Part shown: piece by piece, positions 1 through 6,397 of the stretch
Layout: every line of letters begins with the position of its first letter
How positions within the stretch are numbered: position 1 is the stretch's first letter
NCBI GenBank assembly: GCA_012799255.1
Contig: JAAZLQ010000091.1
Location: 1 to 7,245 of the forward strand
Length of the DNA: 7,245 nt
From: Bacillota bacterium
GTDB taxonomy: Bacteria; Bacillota_G; Limnochordia; DTU010
Direction of reading: 5' to 3'
The notes under the pieces: generated by a model
What the model saw: only the letters and a program-made list of their open reading frames with translations
The model's database searches: none
What the model was told of the DNA's origin: nothing
Program-made: the position numbers and the translations under genes

Positions 1-310
1 CCAAAGTATACCCCTCTTCTCTGGTTTTACCAATCAGCCTTCTAATCTCCCGTTTATGCAGGAGCAACTTCCGTGGCCTTAAGGGGTCATGATTAAAGCG
101 GTTGCCTTGTTCATAGGGGCTGATGTGCATTCCATAGAGAAAAACCTCGCCATTTTCTACCCGGGCGAAACTGTCTTGAAGATTTACCTTACCCAAGCGC
201 AAGGATTTAACCTCTGTACCCTGCAGCACGATACCTGTCTCCATTGTGTCCTCAATAAAGTAATCATGGCGTGCCCGACGATTTACTGAAATCACTTTAA
301 TCTGCGACAT
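1..310 (-). CDS. smpB: SsrA-binding protein SmpB (N-terminal part, truncated by window edge)
   Basis: SmpB binds tmRNA (SsrA) and delivers it to ribosomes stalled on broken mRNAs, so that the nascent peptide is tagged for proteolysis and the ribosome is released. The minus-strand frame starts at ATG 310-308 and stays open to the left edge, giving 103 residues of a protein that is usually about 150-160 long. Visible family motifs are [20 protein letters not shown] (residues 11-30), GTEVKSLR (31-38), the conserved [19 protein letters not shown] stretch (40-58) and [16 protein letters not shown] (74-89). The missing part includes the basic C-terminal tail that enters the empty mRNA channel. A G-rich Shine-Dalgarno sequence (AGGGGGGAG, 322-314) precedes the start. 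The gene is transcribed divergently from the wall-gene operon. In many Bacillota ssrA or rnr lies nearby, but that side is outside the window. Confidence 0.97.
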   Translation of the reverse strand, partial: MSQIKVISVNRRARHDYFIEDTMETGIVLQGTEVKSLRLGKVNLQDSFARVENGEVFLYGMHISPYEQGNRFNHDPLRPRKLLLHKREIRRLIGKTREEGYTL

Positions 311-330
311 GTTCTCCCCCCTAAGAACAT
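309..330 (-). repeat. 7-bp inverted repeat enclosing the smpB ribosome binding site
   Basis: On the minus strand ATGTTCT (330-324) and AGAACAT (315-309) are perfect reverse complements separated by the 8-base spacer TAGGGGGG, which is the Shine-Dalgarno core. The right arm includes the first two bases of the smpB start codon and the left arm overlaps the -10 hexamer. If transcribed, it would fold into a hairpin with the ribosome binding site in the loop and the start codon partly in the stem. If transcription starts within it, it can only act as a DNA operator. The symmetry is plain in the sequence; the function is inference. Confidence 0.6.
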
Positions 331-334
331 TATA
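329..334 (-). promoter_or_regulatory. smpB promoter, consensus -10 element
   Basis: The minus strand reads TATAAT, a perfect sigma-A -10 hexamer, 18 bases before the smpB start codon. No good -35 is present: TTTCGT at 357-352 (17-base spacing) matches poorly. Initiation is expected near 322-323, giving a 5' leader of only about 12 bases that begins at the Shine-Dalgarno sequence. The weak -35 may mean that an activator is used, or that the real start lies further upstream. Confidence 0.5.
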
Positions 335-425
335 GCAGAGATGGGCGTACCACGAAACAGATGATAAGAAAAAAGTGCCAAGCAAACGGGATCTACCAGA
401 GATCTAACGACGAGAATGAAGAGCT

Positions 426-454
426 TTGTCCGAATTATAGTGATGATGAATAGT
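426..454 (+). promoter_or_regulatory. possible sigma-A-type promoter for the amidase operon
   Basis: TTGTCC (426-431) and AATAGT (449-454) are separated by 17 bases and each matches four of six consensus positions. This is the best vegetative-type candidate I find between smpB and the amidase, but it is weak, and matches of this quality occur by chance in a 255-base region. Confidence 0.25.
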
Positions 455-462
455 TCGTTTCG

Positions 463-492
463 GTCATTTCCCTAAGTGCTAAAACATAGAAG
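463..492 (+). promoter_or_regulatory. possible sporulation (sigma-E-like) promoter for the amidase operon
   Basis: GTCATTT (463-469), a 15-base spacer and CATAGAAG (485-492) resemble the mother-cell sigma-E pattern (-35 near KMATATT, -10 near CATACAHT), the -10 matching six of eight positions. It would fit an operon starting with an amidase and a GerMN protein. The -35 match is only partial. Just downstream, AAGGAT-TC-ATCCTT (490-503) is a perfect 6-bp inverted repeat that could be an operator or chance. Confidence 0.2.
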
Positions 493-553
493 GATTCATC
501 CTTTGGGCAGGATTACCGGCTTCTAGGGCGAAATGATGGTAATAACAACAGCT

Positions 554-559
554 GGAGGT
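554..559 (+). promoter_or_regulatory. ribosome binding site fixing the amidase start
   Basis: GGAGGT lies six bases before ATG 566. It selects this start over the in-frame ATGs at 533 and 536, which have no Shine-Dalgarno sequence and would put a polar stretch in front of the signal peptide. Confidence 0.85.
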
Positions 560-565
560 AAAAAT

Positions 566-2341
566 ATGAAGAGGGCTGTCCTCATACTACTTTTTCTAAT
601 TTCTTTGATGTTTTTATGCCCAAATTACTCAGAAGCCTCCCTCAAATTGTTTGTGGGAAATGAAGAAGTGGGGCTGAAAAACCCCTTAGTAATGATTAAC
701 GGTACATATATGATTCCCCTTTGGGTGTTTGAGGAACATCTGGACGCTGAGATCAACGTGAAAAACGATGAGATTCAAATAACACTTGGTGATCAAACCA
801 TCCTTATGCAACTTGACGTAGAAAGTGCGCAGGTGAATGGCCAGTCCATTAAATTGGAGGTTGCCCCCCAGTTGATTCAGGGGGAAATAGTCGTGCCCCT
901 ACGCTTTATGGCTGATCAACGGAATCTGCAACTGAGCTTTGTCCAAGAAATTAATGGGTTCCGTTTGACCGAACAAGCGCCCCGGTTTAGAGGGGGGATC
1001 ATCTCCGGGCTGGGTTTAGATGCCCTGTTTGAACCAGAGGAGTCTCCAGGTACACCAATGGTGATCTATGAACCTCAAGAAATCCAGGATTTAAAAGAGA
1101 TCATCTTTATGGGCGGACCCCGAGCTAGCGTTTTTCTTGATTTGCAGTCATATACTGGTTACCAGACCCATTTACTTCAAGAACCGGCTCGCTTAGTGAT
1201 CGATCTATATGGAGTAAGTGGGGATGCATTACCAGTGGTTGAAGTAGATCATCCTGTTTTGAGCGCGATTCGCAGTAGTAGGTTTGATGATCAAATTATG
1301 CGGATTGTGTGTGACTTGAAAGCTCCCACAGGCTACCGAGTCAACGCTTGGCCTGACGGTGGCTTAGAAGTTGAGTTCAATTACCAACTTTCTTCCCTGT
1401 GGGTAGAGGAAGAAAATGATCGCTTACAGATTCGTTTTCTCAGTTCCGCTGCTCCCCAAATTGAATCTACCTATCTGGAAAACCCACTTCGCCTGGTCTT
1501 AGATTTCCAAGACACCACATTGATGACCAGGTCCTTTGACGTTCCGGTTGATGTGGAGCGAATTGTCAGACTGAGAGTGGGACAGCACTTGCCAGCCATA
1601 ACCAGGGTGGTTTTGGAGTTAGAAGCAGCAGTTGCTCCCCTACCACTTGAAGAACGAGACGATGGGAGCTATGTGTTACCCCTCTTTGCCGGAACCGCAC
1701 GGGAAGCGCAAGTATATCTAGCGTCATTGAACGAGTCTCCAGAACCCACTTTGGCAGAATTATTACCGATCAGGGAAGGTGTGTTATCCGGTCTGACTGT
1801 GGTTGTTGATCCTGGTCATGGAGGTTCGGACCCAGGGGCAATTGGCTATCAGGGTACCTTTGAAAAAGATGTGAACCTGGCTATTGGCCTTTATCTAGGT
1901 GAGTTCTTGCATGAAGCTGGTGCCAAAGTTGTGTATACTAGGGATAAGGACGAGTATGTGTCAATATTTAGACGTCCCGAAATTGCTCGCGAAGCAAGGG
2001 CTGATTTGTTTATCTCAATACATTCAAATTCCCATATTGAGCGGGGACGTGCACGGGGGACAGAAACCTTATACCGTGCGAAAGATCCTGTTTCCGAACG
2101 TTTAGCCCGAATTGTCCAGGATGAAGTGGTCAAGGCTATCACTTTAGTGGATAGGCGGATTTGGGGAAGGGATGACCTGGCTGTGTTTAATGGCTCTGAT
2201 ATTCCTGCAATTATGGTGGAGGTGGGATTCTTAGATCATCCTGACGAGGAAGTGCTTCTGCGGGCTCCAGGCTTTCAAAAGGTGGCAGCCCAAGGTATAT
2301 ATAACGGCATCGAACGTTTCTACCTAGAGATTAAGAAGTAG
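566..2341 (+). CDS. Secreted N-acetylmuramoyl-L-alanine amidase (Amidase_3) with Cu-amine-oxidase-like N-terminal and AMIN-type domains
   Basis: A zinc amidase that cuts the bond between N-acetylmuramic acid and L-alanine in peptidoglycan, acting outside the membrane. The product is 591 residues. Residues 1-24 form a Sec signal peptide (MKRA start, hydrophobic core, cleavage likely after SEA24). Residues about 25-125 match the copper-amine-oxidase-like N-terminal domain (LVMINGTYMIPLWVF, then IVVPLRFMADQ). Residues about 179-275 and 276-380 look like two AMIN-type beta-rich wall-targeting domains. The Amidase_3 catalytic domain covers about 410-590: H418 in VVVDPGHGGSDPG, E433 in TFEKDVNL and H486 in SIHSN are the expected zinc ligands, and E552 in MVEVGFL the catalytic glutamate, so it looks active. 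It is the first gene of the plus-strand operon and is followed after 12 bases by a GerMN gene, which hints at a role in sporulation or germination. A vegetative cell-separation role is equally possible. Relatives include AmiC, LytC and CwlD; I do not assign one symbol. Confidence 0.95.
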   Translation: MKRAVLILLFLISLMFLCPNYSEASLKLFVGNEEVGLKNPLVMINGTYMIPLWVFEEHLDAEINVKNDEIQITLGDQTILMQLDVESAQVNGQSIKLEVAPQLIQGEIVVPLRFMADQRNLQLSFVQEINGFRLTEQAPRFRGGIISGLGLDALFEPEESPGTPMVIYEPQEIQDLKEIIFMGGPRASVFLDLQSYTGYQTHLLQEPARLVIDLYGVSGDALPVVEVDHPVLSAIRSSRFDDQIMRIVCDLKAPTGYRVNAWPDGGLEVEFNYQLSSLWVEEENDRLQIRFLSSAAPQIESTYLENPLRLVLDFQDTTLMTRSFDVPVDVERIVRLRVGQHLPAITRVVLELEAAVAPLPLEERDDGSYVLPLFAGTAREAQVYLASLNESPEPTLAELLPIREGVLSGLTVVVDPGHGGSDPGAIGYQGTFEKDVNLAIGLYLGEFLHEAGAKVVYTRDKDEYVSIFRRPEIAREARADLFISIHSNSHIERGRARGTETLYRAKDPVSERLARIVQDEVVKAITLVDRRIWGRDDLAVFNGSDIPAIMVEVGFLDHPDEEVLLRAPGFQKVAAQGIYNGIERFYLEIKK

Positions 2342-2353
2342 GGGGCGGGCCTG

Positions 2354-2884
2354 ATGAAATGGGAGCACATCTTAGCGGCTTTGGTTGTAGTGCTAATGCT
2401 GTTGTTGGTGATCCGCATCGCGTATTTCGCAGGCGAAGATGCGGATATACTACCAGTGCTCATAGATGTTCAGGAACCTTTCTATCCAGTCTATTATGGT
2501 TCGCCAGAAGGCGATCTACTTGAGCCCGAGTTTCATCACGGTATAGCTTCCATAGATCAGGTTCTCGCAGATTTGTTGGCAGGCCCCAGGCTTAATCATC
2601 TAATTGGTATCATTCCTCCTGAGACGAAGGTGTTAGGTTATCATAAGACCGGGGGTACTTTGTATGTTAACTTCAGTCATCATCTGGCAACTAACCACCC
2701 AGGAGGTAGTATGGGTGAGATCATGACTGTGTATGGTATTGTTAATTCGTTGACTGAAATCTCTGGAGTTGAAAAGGTGCAAATTCTCCTGGAGAACCAG
2801 ATGGTTTTCACTCTGGCTGGTCATCTGGATTTGACTGAACCCCTGCATAAGGACTATGCTATTTTAGGTACTTCAGCATTATAA
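2354..2884 (+). CDS. Membrane-anchored GerMN-domain protein (sporulation/germination type)
   Basis: A 176-residue protein with one N-terminal transmembrane segment or uncleaved signal anchor (about residues 5-26, no lipobox cysteine) and one extracytoplasmic GerMN domain (about 60-165). Domain landmarks are VLADLLAGP (70-78), IPPETKVLG (87-95), LYVNFS (103-108), GGS-E (117-122), VNSLTE (130-135), VQILLE (142-147) and LAGHLDLTEPL (154-164). B. subtilis GerM is about twice as long, with two such domains, and is involved in engulfment, cortex formation and germination; this is a single-domain relative. No catalytic residues are known for the domain, which is thought to be structural or to mediate protein contacts. 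The start ATG 2354 follows a G-rich, imperfect ribosome binding site (AGGGGGCGGG, 2340-2349) overlapping the amidase stop, suggesting coupled translation. The role with the neighbouring amidase is inferred. Confidence 0.88.
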   Translation: MKWEHILAALVVVLMLLLVIRIAYFAGEDADILPVLIDVQEPFYPVYYGSPEGDLLEPEFHHGIASIDQVLADLLAGPRLNHLIGIIPPETKVLGYHKTGGTLYVNFSHHLATNHPGGSMGEIMTVYGIVNSLTEISGVEKVQILLENQMVFTLAGHLDLTEPLHKDYAILGTSAL

Positions 2885-2885
2885 T
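2880..2885 (+). promoter_or_regulatory. possible internal promoter -10 before murI
   Basis: A perfect TATAAT spans the stop codon of the GerMN gene, 30 bases before the proposed murI start. There is no recognisable -35 at 16-18 bases and no extended TG motif, so it may be chance. If real, it would let murI-murD and the genes behind be made independently of the amidase and GerMN genes. Confidence 0.22.
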
Positions 2886-2914
2886 TAAGGAACACCTTTT
2901 TGGAGGAATTTGGA

Positions 2915-3706
2915 TTGGTGATAGGAATATATGATTCTGGTTTGGGAGGGCTTTCGGTTTGGCGTGAACTAAGGGAGAAAGTGAATGTGCCCTTGGTTTA
3001 CTTTGGAGATACTGCCAATGTTCCCTATGGTGAAAAGACACCAGACCAACTGAGGGATTACTTTATGGCAAGCTTGGCTTTTTTGGAGAGCAGAGGATGT
3101 GAGCGTATTGTGGTTGCCTGTAATACCACTAGCGCCGTGGTTTTGCCGCAAGTTAAGGGGGAACTTAGGTTCCCTGTGATTGGTATGATCGAAAGTGCCG
3201 TCGAAGCAGTAGCTCAAGCAACTAAGGGAAGAGTAGGCGTTTTGGCAACCCGGGCGACGACAGAAAGTGGAGTGTACCAACGGGCTTTGAGTGAGGCATT
3301 GCCTTCGGGCAAGGTTTTTGTGCAAAGCGCTCCACATCTGGTTCCCCTAGTTGAGCAGGGAGAGATCCATGGGGATTCCGTTTTGCGGACGGTTCAAGAG
3401 TACATGGCACCTCTTTTAGCTGAAGAAATCGACACTCTTCTTCTTGGGTGTACGCATTACTCCTTCTTATCAGACGTAATAAAGGAAGTGGCTGGCAAGC
3501 AGATCCTGGTCATTGACCCAGCTCCCACTGTGTCTAAGCAGGCATGCAAATGGCTTGTTGGCCAACGAGATAGTATCAGCACCAGTACACAAACGGAGTT
3601 TTGGGTCAGTGCCCACCCTGAAAAGTTCAAGGACAAAGCAGAATTGGTTCTTGGAGAGAAATTATCTGTTGTGGATCTGCATCCCATGTGGGGGGAGAGG
3701 ATCTAA
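2915..3706 (+). CDS. murI: Glutamate racemase
   Basis: Cofactor-independent interconversion of L- and D-glutamate in the cytoplasm, supplying D-Glu for peptidoglycan. The chosen start gives 263 residues, normal for the family. Both catalytic cysteines are present: C69 in VVACNTT and C179 in LLLGCTHY, followed by H181. D7-S8 of IGIYDSGLGGLSV, YFGDTANVPYG and the LLLGCTHYSFL region complete the active site. Start choice: GGAGGA at 2902-2907 lies seven bases before TTG 2915 and ten before GTG 2918, giving the usual short lead into IGIYDSG. The in-frame TTG at 2900 overlaps the ribosome binding site and would add five residues, so I reject it. TTG versus GTG is not settled. The stop TAA abuts the murD ATG with no gap, so the two D-glutamate-handling enzymes are probably translated together. 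The gene corresponds to racE of B. subtilis by type. Confidence 0.96.
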   Translation: MVIGIYDSGLGGLSVWRELREKVNVPLVYFGDTANVPYGEKTPDQLRDYFMASLAFLESRGCERIVVACNTTSAVVLPQVKGELRFPVIGMIESAVEAVAQATKGRVGVLATRATTESGVYQRALSEALPSGKVFVQSAPHLVPLVEQGEIHGDSVLRTVQEYMAPLLAEEIDTLLLGCTHYSFLSDVIKEVAGKQILVIDPAPTVSKQACKWLVGQRDSISTSTQTEFWVSAHPEKFKDKAELVLGEKLSVVDLHPMWGERI

Positions 3707-5083
3707 ATGCGATCAGCTTTGCATGCTGAATGGTCAGGCAAAAGGGTGGCTGTGGTTGGACTTGGTGTGAGTAACTTGGCCTTGATTAGATTCCTCAAGG
3801 ACGTTGGTGCCCAGATCAGTGGACGAGATCAAAAGATCCCTGAACAAATGGGAGATGGATTTGAGGAACTTAATTCGTTGGGTATAGATTTAGTCCTAGG
3901 TCCCCACTACCTAGAAGGACTTGAACAGTATGATGTTGTGGTAGTAAGTCCCGGGGTCCCCAAGCGACTTCCTCAACTGGAGCAAATTAAGAGGCTGGGC
4001 CGATTAGAGAGTGAAATCGGCTTAGTTTTTCGTTACAGTAAGGCCCCTATCTACGGCATTACTGGCAGTAGTGGCAAAACTACCACCACGAGTCTCGTGG
4101 GTGAGATGTTAAGGGCTAGCGGTATCCCGGTTAATGTAGGAGGAAATATCGGCACTCCGTTAATTTCTGTAATTGAACATCTGGAACCGAACGATCACGT
4201 TCTATTAGAACTCTCCAGCTTCCAACTGGAAGAATTAAAGCAGAGTCCGAAGGGGAGTTTAATCACAAATATTGCTGAGAATCATCTAGATGTTCATCTG
4301 ACTATGGAAAACTATATTGATGCCAAGAAGAAGATCTATCGTTATCAAGGTGAGGAGGACTTTGTAGTTCTCAATTTTGATGATCCACACACCAGAGACA
4401 TGGCTAAGGAAGCGCCTGGACGAGTTTACTATTTTAGTTTAAACACTGCGGTGAATGCCGGTGCCTATTTAGACGGTGACAAACTGATCTATGTCAATGG
4501 CGGAGAAAAGGTCACCTTTGCCAAACTCTCTGATTTGGCCCTTCCAGGTTTACACAATGTGGCAAACTTTTTGGCGGCTACAGTGCTGAGTCGTGAGTTA
4601 GGTGCCAGCTGGGAAGCGATCTCGCACGTGGCGTCCAATTTCACTGGTGTTTCCCATCGTCTGGAGTTTGTTGCCGAAGTGGACGGGGTGCGCTATTATA
4701 ATGACTCTATCGCTACTACCCCCCAGAGAACTTTGGCCGCTTTACAGTCTTTTTCCGAGCCGATTATCTTGATTGCTGGCGGATCAGATAAGGAACTATC
4801 CTTTGCGGATTTAGCTTCAGCCATCCACGACAGAGTGAAACATCTTGTTTTGCTTGGGGCAACCGCGCCGAAGATCCATCAGGCGGTATTAGAAGTTGGG
4901 GATTTTCCTGTAGAAGTAGTCGACAACCTTGAACAAGCGGTAAGGGCAGCACGGTCTCTGGCTCAGGATGGTGATTTGGTGTTGCTTTCTCCCGCTTGTG
5001 CCAGTTATGATCAATATGCCAACTTTATGGAACGGGGACATCATTTTCGCACGCTAGTGCACGATGTGAATAAAAGCCAATAA
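3707..5083 (+). CDS. murD: UDP-N-acetylmuramoyl-L-alanine--D-glutamate ligase
   Basis: ATP-dependent addition of D-glutamate to UDP-MurNAc-L-alanine, a cytoplasmic step of peptidoglycan precursor synthesis. It is 458 residues, a normal length. The N-terminal UDP-binding domain shows GLGVSNLALIRFL (18-30), D41 and SPGVP. The central ATPase domain has the P-loop GITGSSGKTTTT (K124), E168 in LELSSFQLE, H193 in NHLDVH, Y203 and the probable carbamylated lysine K207. The C-terminal domain has H317-R318 (SHRLE), D333-S334 (NDSIATTP), GGSDK with K362, and LSPACASYDQYANFMERG. Compared with E. coli MurD (alignment from memory), Asp182 is Asn192 and Lys319 is Ile335, while the Mg- and ATP-handling residues are kept. 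GGGGGAGAGG (3691-3700) provides the ribosome binding site inside murI. murD normally lies in the division/cell-wall (dcw) cluster beside mraY, ftsW and murG; its place here after murI is unusual. Confidence 0.96.
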   Translation: MRSALHAEWSGKRVAVVGLGVSNLALIRFLKDVGAQISGRDQKIPEQMGDGFEELNSLGIDLVLGPHYLEGLEQYDVVVVSPGVPKRLPQLEQIKRLGRLESEIGLVFRYSKAPIYGITGSSGKTTTTSLVGEMLRASGIPVNVGGNIGTPLISVIEHLEPNDHVLLELSSFQLEELKQSPKGSLITNIAENHLDVHLTMENYIDAKKKIYRYQGEEDFVVLNFDDPHTRDMAKEAPGRVYYFSLNTAVNAGAYLDGDKLIYVNGGEKVTFAKLSDLALPGLHNVANFLAATVLSRELGASWEAISHVASNFTGVSHRLEFVAEVDGVRYYNDSIATTPQRTLAALQSFSEPIILIAGGSDKELSFADLASAIHDRVKHLVLLGATAPKIHQAVLEVGDFPVEVVDNLEQAVRAARSLAQDGDLVLLSPACASYDQYANFMERGHHFRTLVHDVNKSQ

Positions 5084-5097
5084 CAGGAGGAGATTAC

Positions 5098-5664
5098 ATG
5101 ATCCGCATTACTACACCACTTGACGATGTCAAGGTCCGGTCGCTTAAAGCAGGGGATGAAGTGGCCATTAGCGGGATTGTTTATACTGCCCGAGATGCTG
5201 CCCATCAGCGTTTAGTTCAGTTGATCGCGGAAGGAAAGCCTCTACCGTTTCCAGTGGAGGGGGCAATCATCTATTATGTTGGACCTAGTCCGGCCAAGCC
5301 AGGAGAACCTATCGGTTCTGCAGGTCCTACCACCTCTGTGCGTATGGACAGTCTCACTCTTCCCCTTTTAGAGCAGGGATTGAAAGGGATGATTGGTAAG
5401 GGTGGACGTGGTCCTGAGGTGATCGAGGGGATGAAAAAACACGGTGCGGTCTATTTTGCCGCCGTGGGCGGGGCAGCAGCCTTGATTTCCCAAAGTATCA
5501 AAGAAGTTGAAGTTGTAGCTTATCCCGACTTAGGTGCGGAAGCAGTTCATCGCATGGTGGTCGAGGATTTTCCGGTCATCGTGGCCATTGATAGTCAGGG
5601 GAACAATCTGTACGACCAAGGTGTCGCCCAGTATCGAGACCCCAGCCTTAAGGAGGTAAAATAA
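5098..5664 (+). CDS. Fe-S hydro-lyase beta subunit (two-subunit class I fumarase / L-tartrate dehydratase)
   Basis: This is the C-terminal-type subunit of the oxygen-sensitive [4Fe-4S] class I hydratase family, which interconverts fumarate and L-malate, or dehydrates tartrate. The 188-residue length fits a separate beta subunit. Conserved blocks: [18 protein letters not shown] (19-36), [11 protein letters not shown] (59-69), [12 protein letters not shown] (73-84), IGKGGRG (99-105), VGGAAAL (123-129) and LGAEAVHRM (145-153), then a [19 protein letters not shown] tail. It has no cysteine, as expected because the cluster ligands are in the alpha subunit. No alpha gene lies in the window: the upstream neighbour is murD, 14 bases away. 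AGGAGG (5085-5090) is seven bases before the ATG. Fumarase versus tartrate dehydratase cannot be settled from the beta subunit alone; fumarase is more likely in an anaerobic Bacillota. Symbols in use include fumB and ttdB. Confidence 0.92.
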   Translation: MIRITTPLDDVKVRSLKAGDEVAISGIVYTARDAAHQRLVQLIAEGKPLPFPVEGAIIYYVGPSPAKPGEPIGSAGPTTSVRMDSLTLPLLEQGLKGMIGKGGRGPEVIEGMKKHGAVYFAAVGGAAALISQSIKEVEVVAYPDLGAEAVHRMVVEDFPVIVAIDSQGNNLYDQGVAQYRDPSLKEVK

Positions 5665-5665
5665 A

Positions 5666-6397
5666 ATGAGTCTTATAAGGGCTGACGGACGACGCGCTGA
5701 TGAGCTTCGTCCGGTCCAGATCACTCGGGATATTAACATGCATGCCGAAGGATCTGTGTTAATGGAAATTGGCAATACCAGAGTGATCTGCACTGCCACG
5801 GTTGAAGATAGAGTTCCTCCCTTTTTGCGTGGCCAAGGAGAGGGATGGATTACCGCTGAGTATTCTATGCTACCCAGAGCCACTTCAGTACGCAATCCTC
5901 GTGAGTCGAGTAGGGGGAAGGTTGGGGGGCGTACCCATGAGATTCAGCGTTTGATCGGACGTTCGCTCCGTTCAGTTGTTGACCTAAAGGCCTTAGGGGA
6001 GCGTACTATCTGGTTAGATTGTGATGTGATCCAGGCAGATGGAGGAACCAGAACCGCATCAATTACAGGAGCTTTTATTGCCTTATCTGATGCATTGCGC
6101 AAAATTGATCTTGGTGTAACAGAATACTTAGCGGCAGTTAGTGTGGGTATTCTGAACGGAGAACCTATCTTAGATTTGGACTACGCGGAGGATTTTGCTG
6201 CCGAAGTTGACTTCAACGTGGTTATGACCCAAAGTGGCAGAATCGTTGAGGTGCAAGGTACTGCCGAGGGTCAGCCCTTTACTCGACTAGAGATGGAAAG
6301 ACTCATGGACTTAGCAGAAAAGGGAATCCAGGAGCTGATGGAGGCTCAACAGGCACTGTTGATGGGCGATTTAGCTCGAAAGTTTGGAGGAAAGTAA
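5666..6397 (+). CDS. rph: Ribonuclease PH
   Basis: Phosphorolytic 3'-to-5' exoribonuclease that trims tRNA precursors and other RNAs, using phosphate and releasing nucleoside diphosphates; a ring-shaped hexamer in the cytoplasm. At 243 residues it is full length. The family signature is continuous: [13 protein letters not shown] at the N-terminus, [35 protein letters not shown], the basic RNA/phosphate region [38 protein letters not shown] with phosphate-binding R129, and [16 protein letters not shown] with the acidic catalytic residues. A near-perfect AAGGAGGT (5650-5657) eight bases before the ATG overlaps the 3' end of the fumarase gene; stop and start are one base apart. The following rdgB ATG abuts its stop. 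The rph-rdgB pair is widely conserved in Bacillota, and tRNA genes, its natural substrates, lie 660 bases downstream. Confidence 0.98.
   Translation: MSLIRADGRRADELRPVQITRDINMHAEGSVLMEIGNTRVICTATVEDRVPPFLRGQGEGWITAEYSMLPRATSVRNPRESSRGKVGGRTHEIQRLIGRSLRSVVDLKALGERTIWLDCDVIQADGGTRTASITGAFIALSDALRKIDLGVTEYLAAVSVGILNGEPILDLDYAEDFAAEVDFNVVMTQSGRIVEVQGTAEGQPFTRLEMERLMDLAEKGIQELMEAQQALLMGDLARKFGGK

Noticed and set aside
89..289. Plus-strand 66-codon open frame
   Set aside because: It lies fully antisense to smpB, has no ribosome binding site and its translation resembles nothing; the minus-strand SmpB reading is unambiguous.
309..330. LexA/SOS box reading of the smpB inverted repeat
   Set aside because: The Gram-positive LexA box is GAAC-N4-GTTC; here the half-sites face the other way (GTTCT...AGAAC) and the spacing is wrong.
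390..404. GATCT-N5-AGATC inverted repeat
   Set aside because: Only five base pairs, no T-tract and no link to a promoter; expected by chance in a region of this size.
533..565. Upstream ATGs as the amidase start
   Set aside because: No Shine-Dalgarno precedes them, whereas GGAGGT is well placed for ATG 566, which begins directly with a classic signal peptide.
1891..2142. Open frames overlapping the amidase catalytic domain on both strands
   Set aside because: These are shadow frames of a strongly conserved coding sequence, without ribosome binding sites or recognisable products.
2969..3337. Minus-strand 122-codon frame inside murI
   Set aside because: It is antisense to conserved racemase motifs and has no promoter or ribosome binding site.
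5530..5895. Minus-strand 121-codon frame across the fumarase beta/rph junction
   Set aside because: It overlaps the ends of two well-supported genes and their ribosome binding site, and its translation shows no family features.
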